A DNA stretch of 55,429 bases from an uncultured Saprospiraceae bacterium (GCA_937934275.1 CALHAM010000003.1:1-55429); one strand, 5' to 3'. Positions 16,522-25,784 are shown, numbered from the stretch's first letter. Numbers and translations are program-made. The notes: generated from the letters alone by a model not told the origin.

Positions 16522-18021
16522 TCAAGGCTGATCGGTGAGTATACGGAGGGCTTCTTCCATTTGCCGGCGTTGTTCGCGCCGGAGGTATTCGCTGGGTGCA
16601 GCGCTACGTTGAGGGCAATCGAGCCAGCTGCATTGTTCACAGGTAACCCCCACGGTGCGGTGCTCGATGGCGTCGTCGTCGACAAAGCGAATTACCCGAC
16701 GGGCCTGCTCGTCTTCTTCTACACCCAGCAGCACGCAAACAAAGCGGTGAGGAGTAGGGTAGGCCGTTTTGGCCACAGCCAAGCACAAGTACTCTTCGCC
16801 CGAGTCGGCAAAGCGCATGTGCTGTGCTCCGGCCACCATTGGCAGGGTATTTAGCTCCGACCCTGAGGCGATGGCGACACTCAGCTGTTGAAACAAGTCT
16901 GTGGCGAGCCAACGACGGCAGTACGTCTGTCTTAAGCCAGTGGCTTGAGGGCGGTGTCGGCGGTTGAGGTGCAGCTCTTTGTCAATTTCCAACCGTTGGC
17001 TTTCCACATCGTAAATCAGGCGCAGAAAAAAAATCTGATGTAAGTCGAAAGCATATGACAGCACGTTGAAGCGCTGAAAGAGTACTTCTGGGCTGACCTG
17101 ATACTTTTCTAAAAGGCCTGAGAGAGCATTTGCTTGCCAGTTATAGGATCGGAAGAAGGCGTGCAAGTCTTCAATAAAAGTTGTTTGAGGCACTAAGAGA
17201 GAGACCGCAAAATAGGCCGCTTTGTAGTTGTTGAGCACTTCCTCAAAGGAGTGTACGCGCAGCCAGGGGGTGGCATAGGGCCGTTTTACTAGTTGCAGGG
17301 CGGCAAATCCGAGTTCTTTAGCCAACTGAAAGGCTCGCTGGCGCGGGTGAAGCGAAGGGTGTAAGTACAGGCGCCTTTGCCCTTGATGAAAAGCAGCCCG
17401 CACCCCTCGGAGCAAGGGCTGTTGACCCAGTGTTTGGTTGTCTATAGTGTACCTGAATTTTTCTGTAAGAATGCGCTCCAATCGTTCTACGGGCACTGGA
17501 CCACTGGTTGGCAGTTGGTGTTCGTGAGTAAAAGCAGCTGCTGCTGCCTCAATGTCTGGGAAATAATTTAGGTGCAACTCCTGATAAGCGCGCAAGGCAG
17601 CAAAATAGAAGTGCTCGTTGTGCACCGAATAGTGTCGCGCAATGTCGAGCATGGCAGAAATGAAGGCGTTGACGCGGTCAGGTGCGCGCGCCATGATCTC
17701 GACCAATTGCTGCAGGCTGAGGCCGAAAAAATCCAAGGGCAATTCGCTCAAGAAGTTGCTGGCCAGTAGGCGGGCAATGGGTGCATACTGAGCCGGCAGC
17801 TCCGCCGAGGTCAGAAAGGCAGCCGAAACGCCCAGGGCCGCAGCCATTTTTTCCAAACTTTCCGGCTGCGGATATTTCTTACCCTTCTCTATCTCATTCA
17901 AATACGAGGGCGAAATGCCCGTTTGGCGGCTCATTTCCTCAAAGTTCCACCCACGCACTTGGCGCAGCTGCCGAACTTTAAGGCCCAGTAAAATGCGCTG
18001 CAATTGCTTGTCTTTTCCCAT
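16522..18021 (-). CDS. XRE-family regulator with degenerate IrrE domain, ScfR/RamB-like
   Basis: The 499-residue protein has an N-terminal XRE helix-turn-helix (about residues 10-70, with ETxGISxSYLNExExGK-like residues) and a middle ImmA/IrrE-like region. The protease HExxH motif is lost: the corresponding site reads AKELGF. The C-terminal domain carries CEQCSWLDCPQR, close to the C-x2-C-x4-C signature of short-chain fatty acyl-CoA regulators (RamB, PccR). Family members control propionate, acetate or fatty-acid genes by sensing acyl-CoA. It leads the operon with DUF3089 and M48 genes and has a TACCTTTG box only 7 bases before its ATG. The architecture is clear; ligand and targets are inferred. 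Confidence 0.8.
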   Translation of the reverse strand: MGKDKQLQRILLGLKVRQLRQVRGWNFEEMSRQTGISPSYLNEIEKGKKYPQPESLEKMAAALGVSAAFLTSAELPAQYAPIARLLASNFLSELPLDFFGLSLQQLVEIMARAPDRVNAFISAMLDIARHYSVHNEHFYFAALRAYQELHLNYFPDIEAAAAAFTHEHQLPTSGPVPVERLERILTEKFRYTIDNQTLGQQPLLRGVRAAFHQGQRRLYLHPSLHPRQRAFQLAKELGFAALQLVKRPYATPWLRVHSFEEVLNNYKAAYFAVSLLVPQTTFIEDLHAFFRSYNWQANALSGLLEKYQVSPEVLFQRFNVLSYAFDLHQIFFLRLIYDVESQRLEIDKELHLNRRHRPQATGLRQTYCRRWLATDLFQQLSVAIASGSELNTLPMVAGAQHMRFADSGEEYLCLAVAKTAYPTPHRFVCVLLGVEEDEQARRVIRFVDDDAIEHRTVGVTCEQCSWLDCPQRSAAPSEYLRREQRRQMEEALRILTDQP

Positions 18022-18028
18022 GGTGAGG

Positions 18029-18036
18029 CAAAGGTA
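18029..18036 (-). promoter_or_regulatory. -7 promoter box of the ScfR-like operon, near-leaderless
   Basis: The minus strand reads TACCTTTG followed by CC. Only 7 bases separate it from the ATG at 18021, so the transcript should have a leader of about two or three bases. Confidence 0.5.
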
Positions 18037-18064
18037 GAAACCTGTGCAAATGCTTATAGCGTCC

Positions 18065-18072
18065 TACCTTTG
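18065..18072 (+). promoter_or_regulatory. -7 promoter box of tpiA
   Basis: TACCTTTG is a perfect TAnnTTTG match 36 bases upstream of the tpiA ATG. It lies back to back with the ScfR-operon box at 18029-18036. Confidence 0.5.
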
Positions 18073-18108
18073 GCCGTCTACTAAACACCGTTACCTTTTA
18101 TTTCTTTT

Positions 18109-18870
18109 ATGCGACCTTTCATTGTTGCCGGCAATTGGAAAATGAACAAGACCTTAGAGGAGGGCAAGGCGTTGGTGCGCGAAGTGCTCGCTCGTTTTGA
18201 CCAACCACCCTATGGCTTAGTCGTCTTCGCTGTGCCTTTCCCCCTTTTGCAAGCCGTTGGCGCGCTCTTGAGCGAGCGTCCGGGTTTTTCCTTAGCGGCT
18301 CAAAATTGCCATCACGAGGAGAAAGGCGCTTACACGGGCGAAGTATCTGTAGATATGCTCGCCTCCGTAGGGGCAAAATACGTCATTATCGGACACTCCG
18401 AACGCCGACAGTACTTCCGCGAAAGCCACGAACAACTGGCTCGCAAAGTGAATTTAGCCCTAAGCCGCGGGCTAACCCCCATCTTCTGCTGCGGTGAGCC
18501 GCTCTCAGTGCGCGAGCGCAACAACCACGTGTCGTACGTAGCTCGTCAACTCCGCGCCAGCCTCTTCCACTTGTCGGAAGCCGACATGTGCCGCGTAGTC
18601 ATTGCATACGAGCCGGTGTGGGCCATCGGCACCGGCAAAACCGCTACTGCCGACCAGGCCCAAGAAATGCACGCCGCCTTGCGCACACTCTTAGCGCGCC
18701 GCTATTCGCCCAACACAGCACAACTCATACCTATTTTATACGGAGGCTCTTGCAATGCTCAGAATGCCCCCGATCTCTTCCAGCAACCCGACGTGGACGG
18801 CGGCCTCATCGGTGGGGCATCGCTCAAAGCTGAAGAATTCTCAGCCATCATTCGGGCCATGCGCTTTTAG
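18109..18870 (+). CDS. tpiA: triosephosphate isomerase
   Basis: The 253-residue enzyme interconverts dihydroxyacetone phosphate and glyceraldehyde 3-phosphate in glycolysis and gluconeogenesis in the cytoplasm. All catalytic residues are visible: Lys11 in GNWKMNK, His96 in IIGHSERR, and Glu168 in AYEPVWAIGTGK. The phosphate-gripping loop and a C-terminal GGASL segment are also present, and the length is normal. The next gene starts 48 bases downstream in the same direction and may be co-transcribed. Confidence 0.97.
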   Translation: MRPFIVAGNWKMNKTLEEGKALVREVLARFDQPPYGLVVFAVPFPLLQAVGALLSERPGFSLAAQNCHHEEKGAYTGEVSVDMLASVGAKYVIIGHSERRQYFRESHEQLARKVNLALSRGLTPIFCCGEPLSVRERNNHVSYVARQLRASLFHLSEADMCRVVIAYEPVWAIGTGKTATADQAQEMHAALRTLLARRYSPNTAQLIPILYGGSCNAQNAPDLFQQPDVDGGLIGGASLKAEEFSAIIRAMRF

Positions 18871-18918
18871 GCTTTTTGCTCTAAGGGAAGCAGCTCCTCG
18901 TTTTTGGTGAACAATATT

Positions 18919-19821
18919 ATGCACAACTCTTGCTTTATTAGGCCGATACGGTGTGTTGCTGTTGCATTACTTTTAGGATCGCTTATGGCCTCGCCTGCTT
19001 TAGCGCAAAGAGATAGAACAGAGTCTTCCGACCCAACTCTTACATTCGCTTTGCTAGAGCCGGCAGATGCCGCTGCTCTCATGGAAAAATTGGCGCTAGC
19101 TCAGCAATACGGCGACCTAACGGCCCGCACTTTAGCCGTAGCCCAGTCGCTTCAGGGACTTCCTTACGGTTCGCTTAGCGCCAGCCCCAACGAATATTTG
19201 GTGCTTTCGACCCGCCAATTAGACTGCTGGACGTTCGTTGAGCTTAGTTTAGCCATCGCCCTTGCTTCCCAACACGAAAACGCCCTCCCAACGACTGTAT
19301 CCGACTACGTGCGGCAACTGCGCTATTGGGGCGGCACTATGGATGGCTATGCCTCGCGCATCCACTACCTTTCTGGCTGGCTGCGCCAGGCGCAAGACCT
19401 CGGCTATGTGCGCGACATCACGCGCGAACTCGGCGGTCAACCCTACCAAAAGGAGATTCGCTACATGAGCGACCACCCCGAACAATACCCGCCGCTGAAA
19501 GACCTCGAAACTCTTCGCCGCATCCGCCAAGTGGAAACTCGCCTGAGCCGCCGCGTCCACTACTACATCCCACAATACAACATCGAGCGCGTCGAGGCCC
19601 AACTCCAACCAGGAGACATCATTGCCATCACCTCTGCCCGAAAAGGCTTAGATTTTGCACACCTTGGCTTTGCCGTAATTCGCAACGGTCGCATCCACTT
19701 GCTGCACGCCTCCTCACTTCAAGGTCGCGTTGTTGTGTCGGCTCAGCCTCTTGGTAATTATGTACGCTCGCAAAAAGGGCAGACGGGCATAGTGGTGGCT
19801 CGCATCGCACAAAAAAGATGA
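18919..19821 (+). CDS. DUF1460 family exported amidase-like protein
   Basis: The protein has 300 residues from the ATG at 18919 and carries a signal peptide with an ASPALAQ cleavage region. The mature protein matches DUF1460 (N-acetylmuramoyl-L-alanine amidase-like, NlpC/P60-related). It has a putative nucleophile in RQLDCWTFVE and a later histidine in FAHLGFAV, consistent with a Cys-His catalytic pair, so I infer peptidoglycan-fragment hydrolysis in the periplasm. In-frame GTG and TTG codons a few residues upstream are possible alternative starts. It follows tpiA closely and has no promoter box of its own. Confidence 0.8.
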   Translation: MHNSCFIRPIRCVAVALLLGSLMASPALAQRDRTESSDPTLTFALLEPADAAALMEKLALAQQYGDLTARTLAVAQSLQGLPYGSLSASPNEYLVLSTRQLDCWTFVELSLAIALASQHENALPTTVSDYVRQLRYWGGTMDGYASRIHYLSGWLRQAQDLGYVRDITRELGGQPYQKEIRYMSDHPEQYPPLKDLETLRRIRQVETRLSRRVHYYIPQYNIERVEAQLQPGDIIAITSARKGLDFAHLGFAVIRNGRIHLLHASSLQGRVVVSAQPLGNYVRSQKGQTGIVVARIAQKR

Positions 19822-19862
19822 GTTAGCTTCCTATTCGATGCAGCTGTTCCCTTTGCGAGCCG

Positions 19863-20750
19863 TTAAGGAGTGCTCCCCAACGCTTCACCCGCCATCACTA
19901 ATCGCGCTGCCCAATCTACCTGTTCCCGCTCCAGTGCCTGGCGAACCCGCAGATGCAGGTCGGCTAATGTGTTGCACTGGCGAACGACTTCAGCCACCGC
20001 TGGGTCGGCCAGCGCTTCTTCGCGGCTGGGCAGCTGCCTAAGCGCCGCAATGCGCGCCAATTCGCTGCCTGTAAGCACCGAACTATGACGAGCAGAGCGA
20101 GGCAAAGCATCAAAACCCACACCTATTTCATTGACCTTTTGCACCACTTCAAAGATAGCGTCGCCACTGGCGCGGGCGTAGTAGAAGCGCCCCATGCGGC
20201 CGATGAGGTCAATTTTTTGCGGATCAATGCGGCCGCTCGGCGTTAGCACTTCCTCCGAAATGTGCATGAGCACCATACGGCAAACGATGAGGTTGCCCGC
20301 TCCACCTTTATCGCCTAAGGGTATAATGTCATCCACCACACACTCCATATGCACTGGGCTTTCCGCTACGCGAAAAGGGCGTACGCGCTCAGAGGGAAGG
20401 GGTGTAAACCCCGCTTTCGCGAACTCATCGACAGTAGCGTCGTATTCGATGCTGCACAGCGCCATTTGGCGCGCCATAGCGTAGGAAACGGCGTGGATGA
20501 CTACTTCGCCGGTTTCTTTCACGTTCTGCAGCGTGTCTTTTGTCGTGTTGTTTTCCACGCGCCGGTTAGAGGAAAAGATGAGAATAGGAGGATTACTGCT
20601 GAAAGCGTTGAAGAAACTGTAGGGCGCCAAATTGGGCACCCCGTCGGCGCTAATGGTGCTCGCAAAAGCAATAGGGCGGGGAGCCACTGCACCCAGCATG
20701 AACTGATGTAGGTCTTTAGTAGCAATTTGCATTGGGTCAATGGTGCGCAT
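19863..20750 (-). CDS. flavin reductase-like FMN-binding split-barrel protein
   Basis: The 295-residue protein has the flavin-reductase-like split-barrel fold in its first ~200 residues. The diagnostic stretches are LGAVAPRPIAFASTI, NLAPYSFFNAFS and KDTLQNVKETGEVVIH. Such proteins bind FMN and either reduce free flavin or act as flavoredoxin-type carriers; the substrate is not predictable. The C-terminal ~80 residues are a helical extension common in the Bacteroidota members. The first codon is the ATG at 20750, 28 bases after a TATTTTTG box. It diverges from the TlpA-like gene. Confidence 0.8.
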   Translation of the reverse strand: MRTIDPMQIATKDLHQFMLGAVAPRPIAFASTISADGVPNLAPYSFFNAFSSNPPILIFSSNRRVENNTTKDTLQNVKETGEVVIHAVSYAMARQMALCSIEYDATVDEFAKAGFTPLPSERVRPFRVAESPVHMECVVDDIIPLGDKGGAGNLIVCRMVLMHISEEVLTPSGRIDPQKIDLIGRMGRFYYARASGDAIFEVVQKVNEIGVGFDALPRSARHSSVLTGSELARIAALRQLPSREEALADPAVAEVVRQCNTLADLHLRVRQALEREQVDWAARLVMAGEALGSTP

Positions 20751-20778
20751 AGTGTCTCAGATTTGCGTTAAAATTGCA

Positions 20779-20786
20779 CAAAAATA
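20779..20786 (-). promoter_or_regulatory. -7 promoter box of the flavin reductase gene
   Basis: The minus strand reads TATTTTTG, matching TAnnTTTG, 28 bases upstream of the ATG. The 45-base divergent gap contains little else. Confidence 0.35.
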
Positions 20787-20795
20787 AGAGGTAAA

Positions 20796-21311
20796 ATGTC
20801 GGTCGTAACTTGGAAAACAGCCGTTGGCGTGGCGTTGCTAGCGCTAATCGCCTTCGGTTATTGGAAATACCGTCAACCTCGCTTTGTAGCAGGAGAGCGC
20901 TTGCCCGATTTTTCGTTTACCCTGGAAAGCGGACAAGAAGCGTATTTCTCCCAATGGCGAGGTCGTTATGTGCTCATCCATTTTTGGGGCAGTTGGTGCG
21001 GGCCGTGTCGCAACGAGAACCGCGCGTTGGCGCGCCTATACGCCGAATATCGGGAGCGCGATTTTGATATTATCAGCATTGGCATTGAGCAAACGCGTCA
21101 AGCCTGGGAGCAGGCTCTGATGACCGATGGCTTAGTGTGGCCCAACCACGTATTGGAGCTCGACCGCTTCGATGGGCCTCTGGCTCGTCGCTTTCAGGTA
21201 CGGGCCATCCCTACTACTTTTCTAGTCAATCCTGAAGGCGTCATCATGGGAGTGAATCTCCAGCCAGTGCAAATAGAGCACATGCTGCGCGAAGCCTTAG
21301 AAGGCACCTGA
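20796..21311 (+). CDS. TlpA/ResA-like membrane-anchored thioredoxin
   Basis: The 171-residue protein has one N-terminal membrane segment (about residues 8-22) and a thioredoxin fold of the TlpA/AhpC-TSA type. Its redox motif is WCGPC (Cys68, Cys71) and the cis-proline strand is RAIPTTFLVN. It should face the periplasm and reduce disulfides, for example in apocytochrome c; ccmE and ccmF lie 16 kb away in the same window. The cytochrome link is inference, since this family also has other substrates. It is divergent from the flavin reductase gene and 94 bases upstream of grpE. Confidence 0.85.
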   Translation: MSVVTWKTAVGVALLALIAFGYWKYRQPRFVAGERLPDFSFTLESGQEAYFSQWRGRYVLIHFWGSWCGPCRNENRALARLYAEYRERDFDIISIGIEQTRQAWEQALMTDGLVWPNHVLELDRFDGPLARRFQVRAIPTTFLVNPEGVIMGVNLQPVQIEHMLREALEGT

Positions 21312-21405
21312 CACATTGACAGCACACCGACGGAGGCACAATCCTTGCATAATGCTCCGATACCATTTATCAATGCACATTTATTTTTAATGGCCAATCA
21401 GCACT

Positions 21406-21975
21406 ATGAGCGAAGAAAACAAAAATCATCAAACAGAAGCAGAAGAGCAACACCACGAACTCATACAGGAGCCTCAGCCGGAGATAGCGCCAGAAAATTT
21501 AATGGAACAAGAAGAAGTGGCTCAGGCGGAGGAAACATCCATCCTCTCTGCGGAAGAATGGCAAAAGCGCTACGAGGAACTCCACAACAAGTATCTGTAT
21601 CTACTGTCCGATTTTCAAAACTACCGGCGCAACGTTGCTAAAGAACGCATAGAACTGCAGGCAACGGCAGGGCGCGACATTTTGGCAGCCCTTTTGCCTG
21701 TTTTAGACGATTTTGACAGGGCCGCCAAGAACAACGCCCTTGATGATGGCGTCACCCTCATTTACCACAAGTTGCTGCACATCCTACAAAGCAAAGGCCT
21801 GCAGCCGCTTGAGGTGCAAGCCGGATGTGAGCTGGATGCAGATACCCAAGAAGCAGTGGTTGAAGTCCCAGCGCCTTCGGAGAGTTTGAAGGGCAAAATT
21901 GTAGAGGTAGTGGAAAAAGGCTATCGCTTAGGCGAACGCATCCTTCGCCACGCTAAAGTGGTGGTGGGCAAATGA
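21406..21975 (+). CDS. grpE: nucleotide exchange factor GrpE
   Basis: The 189-residue protein is GrpE, which promotes ADP release from DnaK. An acidic, disordered N-terminus (about residues 1-50) precedes the long coiled-coil helix (KRYEELHNKYLYLLSDFQNY) and the C-terminal beta domain (VVEVVEKGYRLGERILRHAK). Length and layout are normal. dnaJ starts 6 bases after the stop, so the two form an operon. No CIRCE element is apparent upstream, and dnaK is not in the window. Confidence 0.95.
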   Translation: MSEENKNHQTEAEEQHHELIQEPQPEIAPENLMEQEEVAQAEETSILSAEEWQKRYEELHNKYLYLLSDFQNYRRNVAKERIELQATAGRDILAALLPVLDDFDRAAKNNALDDGVTLIYHKLLHILQSKGLQPLEVQAGCELDADTQEAVVEVPAPSESLKGKIVEVVEKGYRLGERILRHAKVVVGK

Positions 21976-21981
21976 TAACCT

Positions 21982-23127
21982 ATGGCAAAGCGCGATTATT
22001 ACGAAATCTTAGGCGTACCCAGAAACGCTACTGAGGAAGAGATAAGAAAGGCTTATCGAAAGAAAGCTATTGAGTATCACCCTGACAAGAATCCGGGCGA
22101 TAAAGAAGCAGAAGAAAAATTTAAGGAAGCTTCAGAGGCCTACGACGTGTTGCGCGACCCCGAAAAGCGCGCCCTTTACGATCGTTACGGACATGAGGGC
22201 GTCAACCAGGGAGGGGGCGGTACGCGCTTCGAAGGCATGACCATGGAAGATATCTTGCGAGGTTTTGGTTTTGCCGACGATATTTTCAGCGAGTTTTTTG
22301 GGCGCCGCCGTACCTCCGCGCAAGGTAGGGGCGAGCGAGGCACTAACTTGCGCATTCGCGTAAAGCTAACCTTAGAGGAAATCGCCACTGGCGTACACAA
22401 AAAAATTAAGGTGCGCCGGCTGGTGCGCTGCTCTGCCTGCAACGGAACGGGCGCTCGCAACAGCAGCGACGTCGAAGTATGCAGCACCTGCCGCGGAGCC
22501 GGTGTAGTGGGGCGCATTACACAAACGCCTTTCGGAGCCATGCAAACCGCCACCACTTGCCCTGCCTGTGGCGGCACGGGTCAGACCATCCGGGCCAACT
22601 GCCCCACTTGTCGAGGCGAAGGGCGCGTGATGGCAGAAGACACTATCGAAGTGGATATCCCCGCAGGCGTACACGAGGGAATTCAGTTGTCGGTTTCGGG
22701 GAAAGGCAACGCCGGTTTGCGCGGTGGCCCTAGCGGAGACCTAATCATCAACATCGAGGAATTGCCGCACGAGCACTTTACACGCGAGGGACGAAACATC
22801 CTGTATGAACTCTTCCTTAACATCGCCGACGCTGCCTTAGGAGCTCAAGTGGAAGTGCCTACCCTCGAAGGGCGTGCCCGCATCAAAATACCGGCTGGCA
22901 CACAGTCGGGTAAAATTTTCCGACTGCGCGAAAAGGGCCTACCCTCCCTCGAGGGCCATGGCCGAGGCGACTTGCTCGTGCACGTCAACATCTGGACGCC
23001 TAAAAAACTCAACGACGAAGAGCGGCGCCTATTGGAGCAATTGCGCCACATGCCCAACTTTAAGCCTACGCCCACCAAAGAAGACCGCACCTTCTTCGAG
23101 CGCGTGCGCGATGTCTTTAGCAGCTGA
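21982..23127 (+). CDS. dnaJ: molecular chaperone DnaJ (type I)
   Basis: The 381-residue co-chaperone stimulates DnaK ATPase and delivers substrates. It has the J domain with HPD at residues 33-35, a short Gly/Phe-rich linker and a zinc domain with four CxxCxGxG-type motifs ([32 protein letters not shown]). The C-terminal substrate-binding domains follow, with [15 protein letters not shown]. All diagnostic elements are intact. It is encoded 6 bases after grpE. Two short hairpins without a T-run (GGCGAAAGCGCC at 23129-23140; GCCGATGAAATCGGC at 23138-23152) follow the stop. Confidence 0.96.
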   Translation: MAKRDYYEILGVPRNATEEEIRKAYRKKAIEYHPDKNPGDKEAEEKFKEASEAYDVLRDPEKRALYDRYGHEGVNQGGGGTRFEGMTMEDILRGFGFADDIFSEFFGRRRTSAQGRGERGTNLRIRVKLTLEEIATGVHKKIKVRRLVRCSACNGTGARNSSDVEVCSTCRGAGVVGRITQTPFGAMQTATTCPACGGTGQTIRANCPTCRGEGRVMAEDTIEVDIPAGVHEGIQLSVSGKGNAGLRGGPSGDLIINIEELPHEHFTREGRNILYELFLNIADAALGAQVEVPTLEGRARIKIPAGTQSGKIFRLREKGLPSLEGHGRGDLLVHVNIWTPKKLNDEERRLLEQLRHMPNFKPTPTKEDRTFFERVRDVFSS

Positions 23128-23562
23128 GGGCGAAAGCGCCGATGAAATCGGCCGTCCGTCGCTGTTGTTGCAGGCGCGCCAAGTTGGTCCTGATGCGGAG
23201 ATGTCTTTGTTAGGCAGCAGCGCAAAAAGTATAAGCGCTCATCTCAACCAATGAACACGTGGATCTGGTTTCGACCTCTTAAGAAACCAAATCCAACGGA
23301 CAGGGCAGAGTGCTCCGGAAAAATGCGCAGGAGAGATTCATCTTCCTTAACGTCAATTGACTGGGTAACAGCCTTCCCACTGAGGTCTTGCTATCTTACT
23401 TGCAACCTCCTCCCAGTCTCAACTACAAAACGCATCATTTGAAAACGTCTTGCTTAAAAAAAATATTGGGTAGTTGCCTTTTGTACGAATAGATAAAAAG
23501 GCCGAATGCCTACTTTTGTGCAAATCGATGTTATTAAAATAACCACAACTGTCACTTAAATT
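23128..23562. other. intergenic region, no gene seen
   Basis: This 435-base gap holds two overlapping short hairpins just after dnaJ, which are potential weak terminators, and the promoter box of the next gene at 23511. Open frames here are short and show no recognisable protein features. Confidence 0.5.
23511..23518 (+). promoter_or_regulatory. -7 promoter box of the NlpE/META lipoprotein gene
   Basis: TACTTTTG matches TAnnTTTG, 44 bases upstream of the ATG. A TTTG at 23480-23483 is 27 bases upstream, longer than the ideal spacing. Confidence 0.45.
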
Positions 23563-24372
23563 ATGCTTGCTTTTCGAACCTCACGCGCCCTAAGCGCTGC
23601 TTTCTTGATAGGAGGAGCTCTTTTGCTTTCCGCTTGCAATCAAAAAAACAGTCAGAAAATGAGCAACCCCACCCCTGGGGATAACAGCCGAACGTCCCTC
23701 GACTGGCCAGGTACCTACATGGGCATATTGCCTTGCGCCAATTGCGAAGGTATTCTGACGGAAGTCCGTCTCAAGGCCGATAACACCTATGAAATCGCTA
23801 CTCAGTATCTGAGCAAAAGCAAAGAGATCAACCGAAAGAAAGGCGCTATAGAGTGGGATGCCTCCGGCAATTCGATTCGCTTAGTGGGCGCCAACCAGCC
23901 GTCAGGCGATTTACATTATCAAGTAGGGGAGAATTGGCTTTTGCAGCTCGACCCCAAAGGCAACCGCATTGAAGGAGAATTGGCCGACCTATATCGCTTA
24001 GCTAAATACAACAGCGATAGCGACGTGCGCGAGAAATACTGGAAACTCATTGAGCTGCGCGGCAAGCCCATCTCCTTAGGCGAGGAGCAGCAGCGCGAAG
24101 CACACCTGATCTTGAAGTTTGACGGTCGAATCGTCGGTAGCACGGGTTGCAACCGCATGATGGGGAGCTATACCTTAGAAAACGAGAATCGCATCCGTTT
24201 TAGCCAGATAGCCTCCACTCTGATGGCTTGTTACGATGTGCCGTACGAGCAGGATTTTCTCCGGGCCCTCGAACAGGTAGATAACTACACCCTTCAAAAA
24301 GACACCCTTTCGTTGGCAAAGGCCGACAATACGACACCTTTGGCTCGTTTCGTGGTGGTTTACCTGCATTGA
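23563..24372 (+). CDS. NlpE-N / META domain fusion lipoprotein
   Basis: The 269-residue lipoprotein has a signal ending at LLSAC (Cys25). Residues ~45-150 match the NlpE N-terminal domain (copper/envelope-stress lipoprotein), with the conserved GILPCANCEG motif containing a CxxC (Cys58, Cys61). Residues ~160-265 match a META/HslJ domain (WKLIELRGKPI ... GSTGCNRMMGSYTLE). NlpE in E. coli senses surface contact and copper through the Cpx system, but no Cpx-like genes lie next to this one. The fusion of these two domains is found in Bacteroidota envelope lipoproteins; an exact role is not known. Confidence 0.85.
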   Translation: MLAFRTSRALSAAFLIGGALLLSACNQKNSQKMSNPTPGDNSRTSLDWPGTYMGILPCANCEGILTEVRLKADNTYEIATQYLSKSKEINRKKGAIEWDASGNSIRLVGANQPSGDLHYQVGENWLLQLDPKGNRIEGELADLYRLAKYNSDSDVREKYWKLIELRGKPISLGEEQQREAHLILKFDGRIVGSTGCNRMMGSYTLENENRIRFSQIASTLMACYDVPYEQDFLRALEQVDNYTLQKDTLSLAKADNTTPLARFVVVYLH

Positions 24373-24431
24373 ACCGCCAAAGAGGGCTGCGGAAGTGCCT
24401 CGAAGATGGCAGCGATATGGTTGGGGCGCAC

Positions 24432-25703
24432 TCACATGATGCGCGTGCCCGAAGGGATGACAGCGCCTTTCTTTACCACTATGATGCCGTCGCGGATGCA
24501 GTACGTCTCCGTTTCGGTATCCGTCAAGTGGCTGCCGCCTTTGATGATGACGTTGTCACCAATGCAGCAGTCTTTATCTAAGATAGCGCGCTCAATGTGG
24601 CAGTTGGCACCAATGCCCATGGGGATCTCCTCTGGGTGAGCAGCAATTTCCGCTAGGGTCTGATAGGCATCATTCCCCATGACAATAGCCTCTTTGATCA
24701 CCGAGTTTTCGCCAATGCGCGAGCGTAGGCCAATCACGGCCACATCAATCATACGGGCGTGAATAATAGAGCCTTCCGCCACCATAGCTCGGTTGATTTG
24801 CGTGCCGCCGTAAAATTTGGCTGGCGGTAGCATGCGCCCTCGGGTATAGATGGGCTTTTGCTGGTGGAAGAGATTGAAGGCCGGGATGTGGTCGGTCAGT
24901 TCCAGATTTGCCTCAAAAAAGGAGCGGATCGTCCCGATGTCGGTCCAGTATCCGTCGAAAGGGTACGCTGCCACGCGGTAGCCGCTTTCGATAGCTGCCG
25001 GAATGATTTCCTTGCCAAAATCAGTGGCTTTAGGATTGCTTTCAAAAAGTTCGGTAATGGCTTTGCGGCTAAAGATATATATGCCCATAGAGGCCATGTA
25101 AATACGGCCGCGCTTTTGATAAGTCGGGGTGACGTCGCTCACCCAGTCGGGGAGTTGTTCCGGTTTAGGTTTTTCAATGAAGCGGGAAATATAACCTTGG
25201 TTGTTTGCTTTCATGATGCCGAAGCCGACGGCGTCTCGAGCGTTGACGGGTAGGCAGGCAATGGTCAGATCGGCCCTCTTTTCGATGTGCCACAGCGCCA
25301 TTTCCTCAAAATCCATCTGATACAGCTGATCGCCAGAGAGGATGAGCATGTAGTCAAAATCGTGGCGTTCATAGTGTTTTCGGCTTTGGCGCACGGCATC
25401 GGCGGTGCCTTGAAACCACGAGAAATCCCCCGGCGTTTGTTCGGCAGCCAGAATGTCCACAAATCCGTGGGTGAAATGGTCAAAGTTGTAAGCGTTTTTA
25501 ATGTGGGCGTTGAGCGACGCCGAGTTGTATTGCGTTAGCACGAACATGCGCCGCACCCCCGAGTTGATGCAGTTGGACAGTGGGATGTCAATGAGGCGAT
25601 ACTTGCCGGCGATGGGTACGGCTGGTTTAGAGCGTTTCTCTGTAAGCGGGTATAGCCTCGTGCCGGCGCCACCGCCCAAGATAAGGCAGATCATTTTAAT
25701 CAT
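24432..25703 (-). CDS. glgC: glucose-1-phosphate adenylyltransferase
   Basis: The 423-residue enzyme makes ADP-glucose from glucose 1-phosphate and ATP for glycogen synthesis. The nucleotide-binding loop LGGGAGTRLYPLT lies at the N-terminus and is followed by KPAVPIAGKYRLIDIPLSNC. The substrate region contains SGDQLYQMDF and FIEKP, and the C-terminal third is a left-handed beta-helix with hexapeptide-like repeats. The start may be the ATG at 25703 or 25694 (MICLILGGG). It lies 81 bases downstream of the patatin gene on the same strand. Confidence 0.95.
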   Translation of the reverse strand: MIKMICLILGGGAGTRLYPLTEKRSKPAVPIAGKYRLIDIPLSNCINSGVRRMFVLTQYNSASLNAHIKNAYNFDHFTHGFVDILAAEQTPGDFSWFQGTADAVRQSRKHYERHDFDYMLILSGDQLYQMDFEEMALWHIEKRADLTIACLPVNARDAVGFGIMKANNQGYISRFIEKPKPEQLPDWVSDVTPTYQKRGRIYMASMGIYIFSRKAITELFESNPKATDFGKEIIPAAIESGYRVAAYPFDGYWTDIGTIRSFFEANLELTDHIPAFNLFHQQKPIYTRGRMLPPAKFYGGTQINRAMVAEGSIIHARMIDVAVIGLRSRIGENSVIKEAIVMGNDAYQTLAEIAAHPEEIPMGIGANCHIERAILDKDCCIGDNVIIKGGSHLTDTETETYCIRDGIIVVKKGAVIPSGTRIM

Positions 25704-25784
25704 ACAGCAGGCGCATTGTTGGGCGCTAATGTAAGTGTGCCGACAAAAACGCGGAGGTATGCCGTTGAAAAAAGCCCTTTCTGT

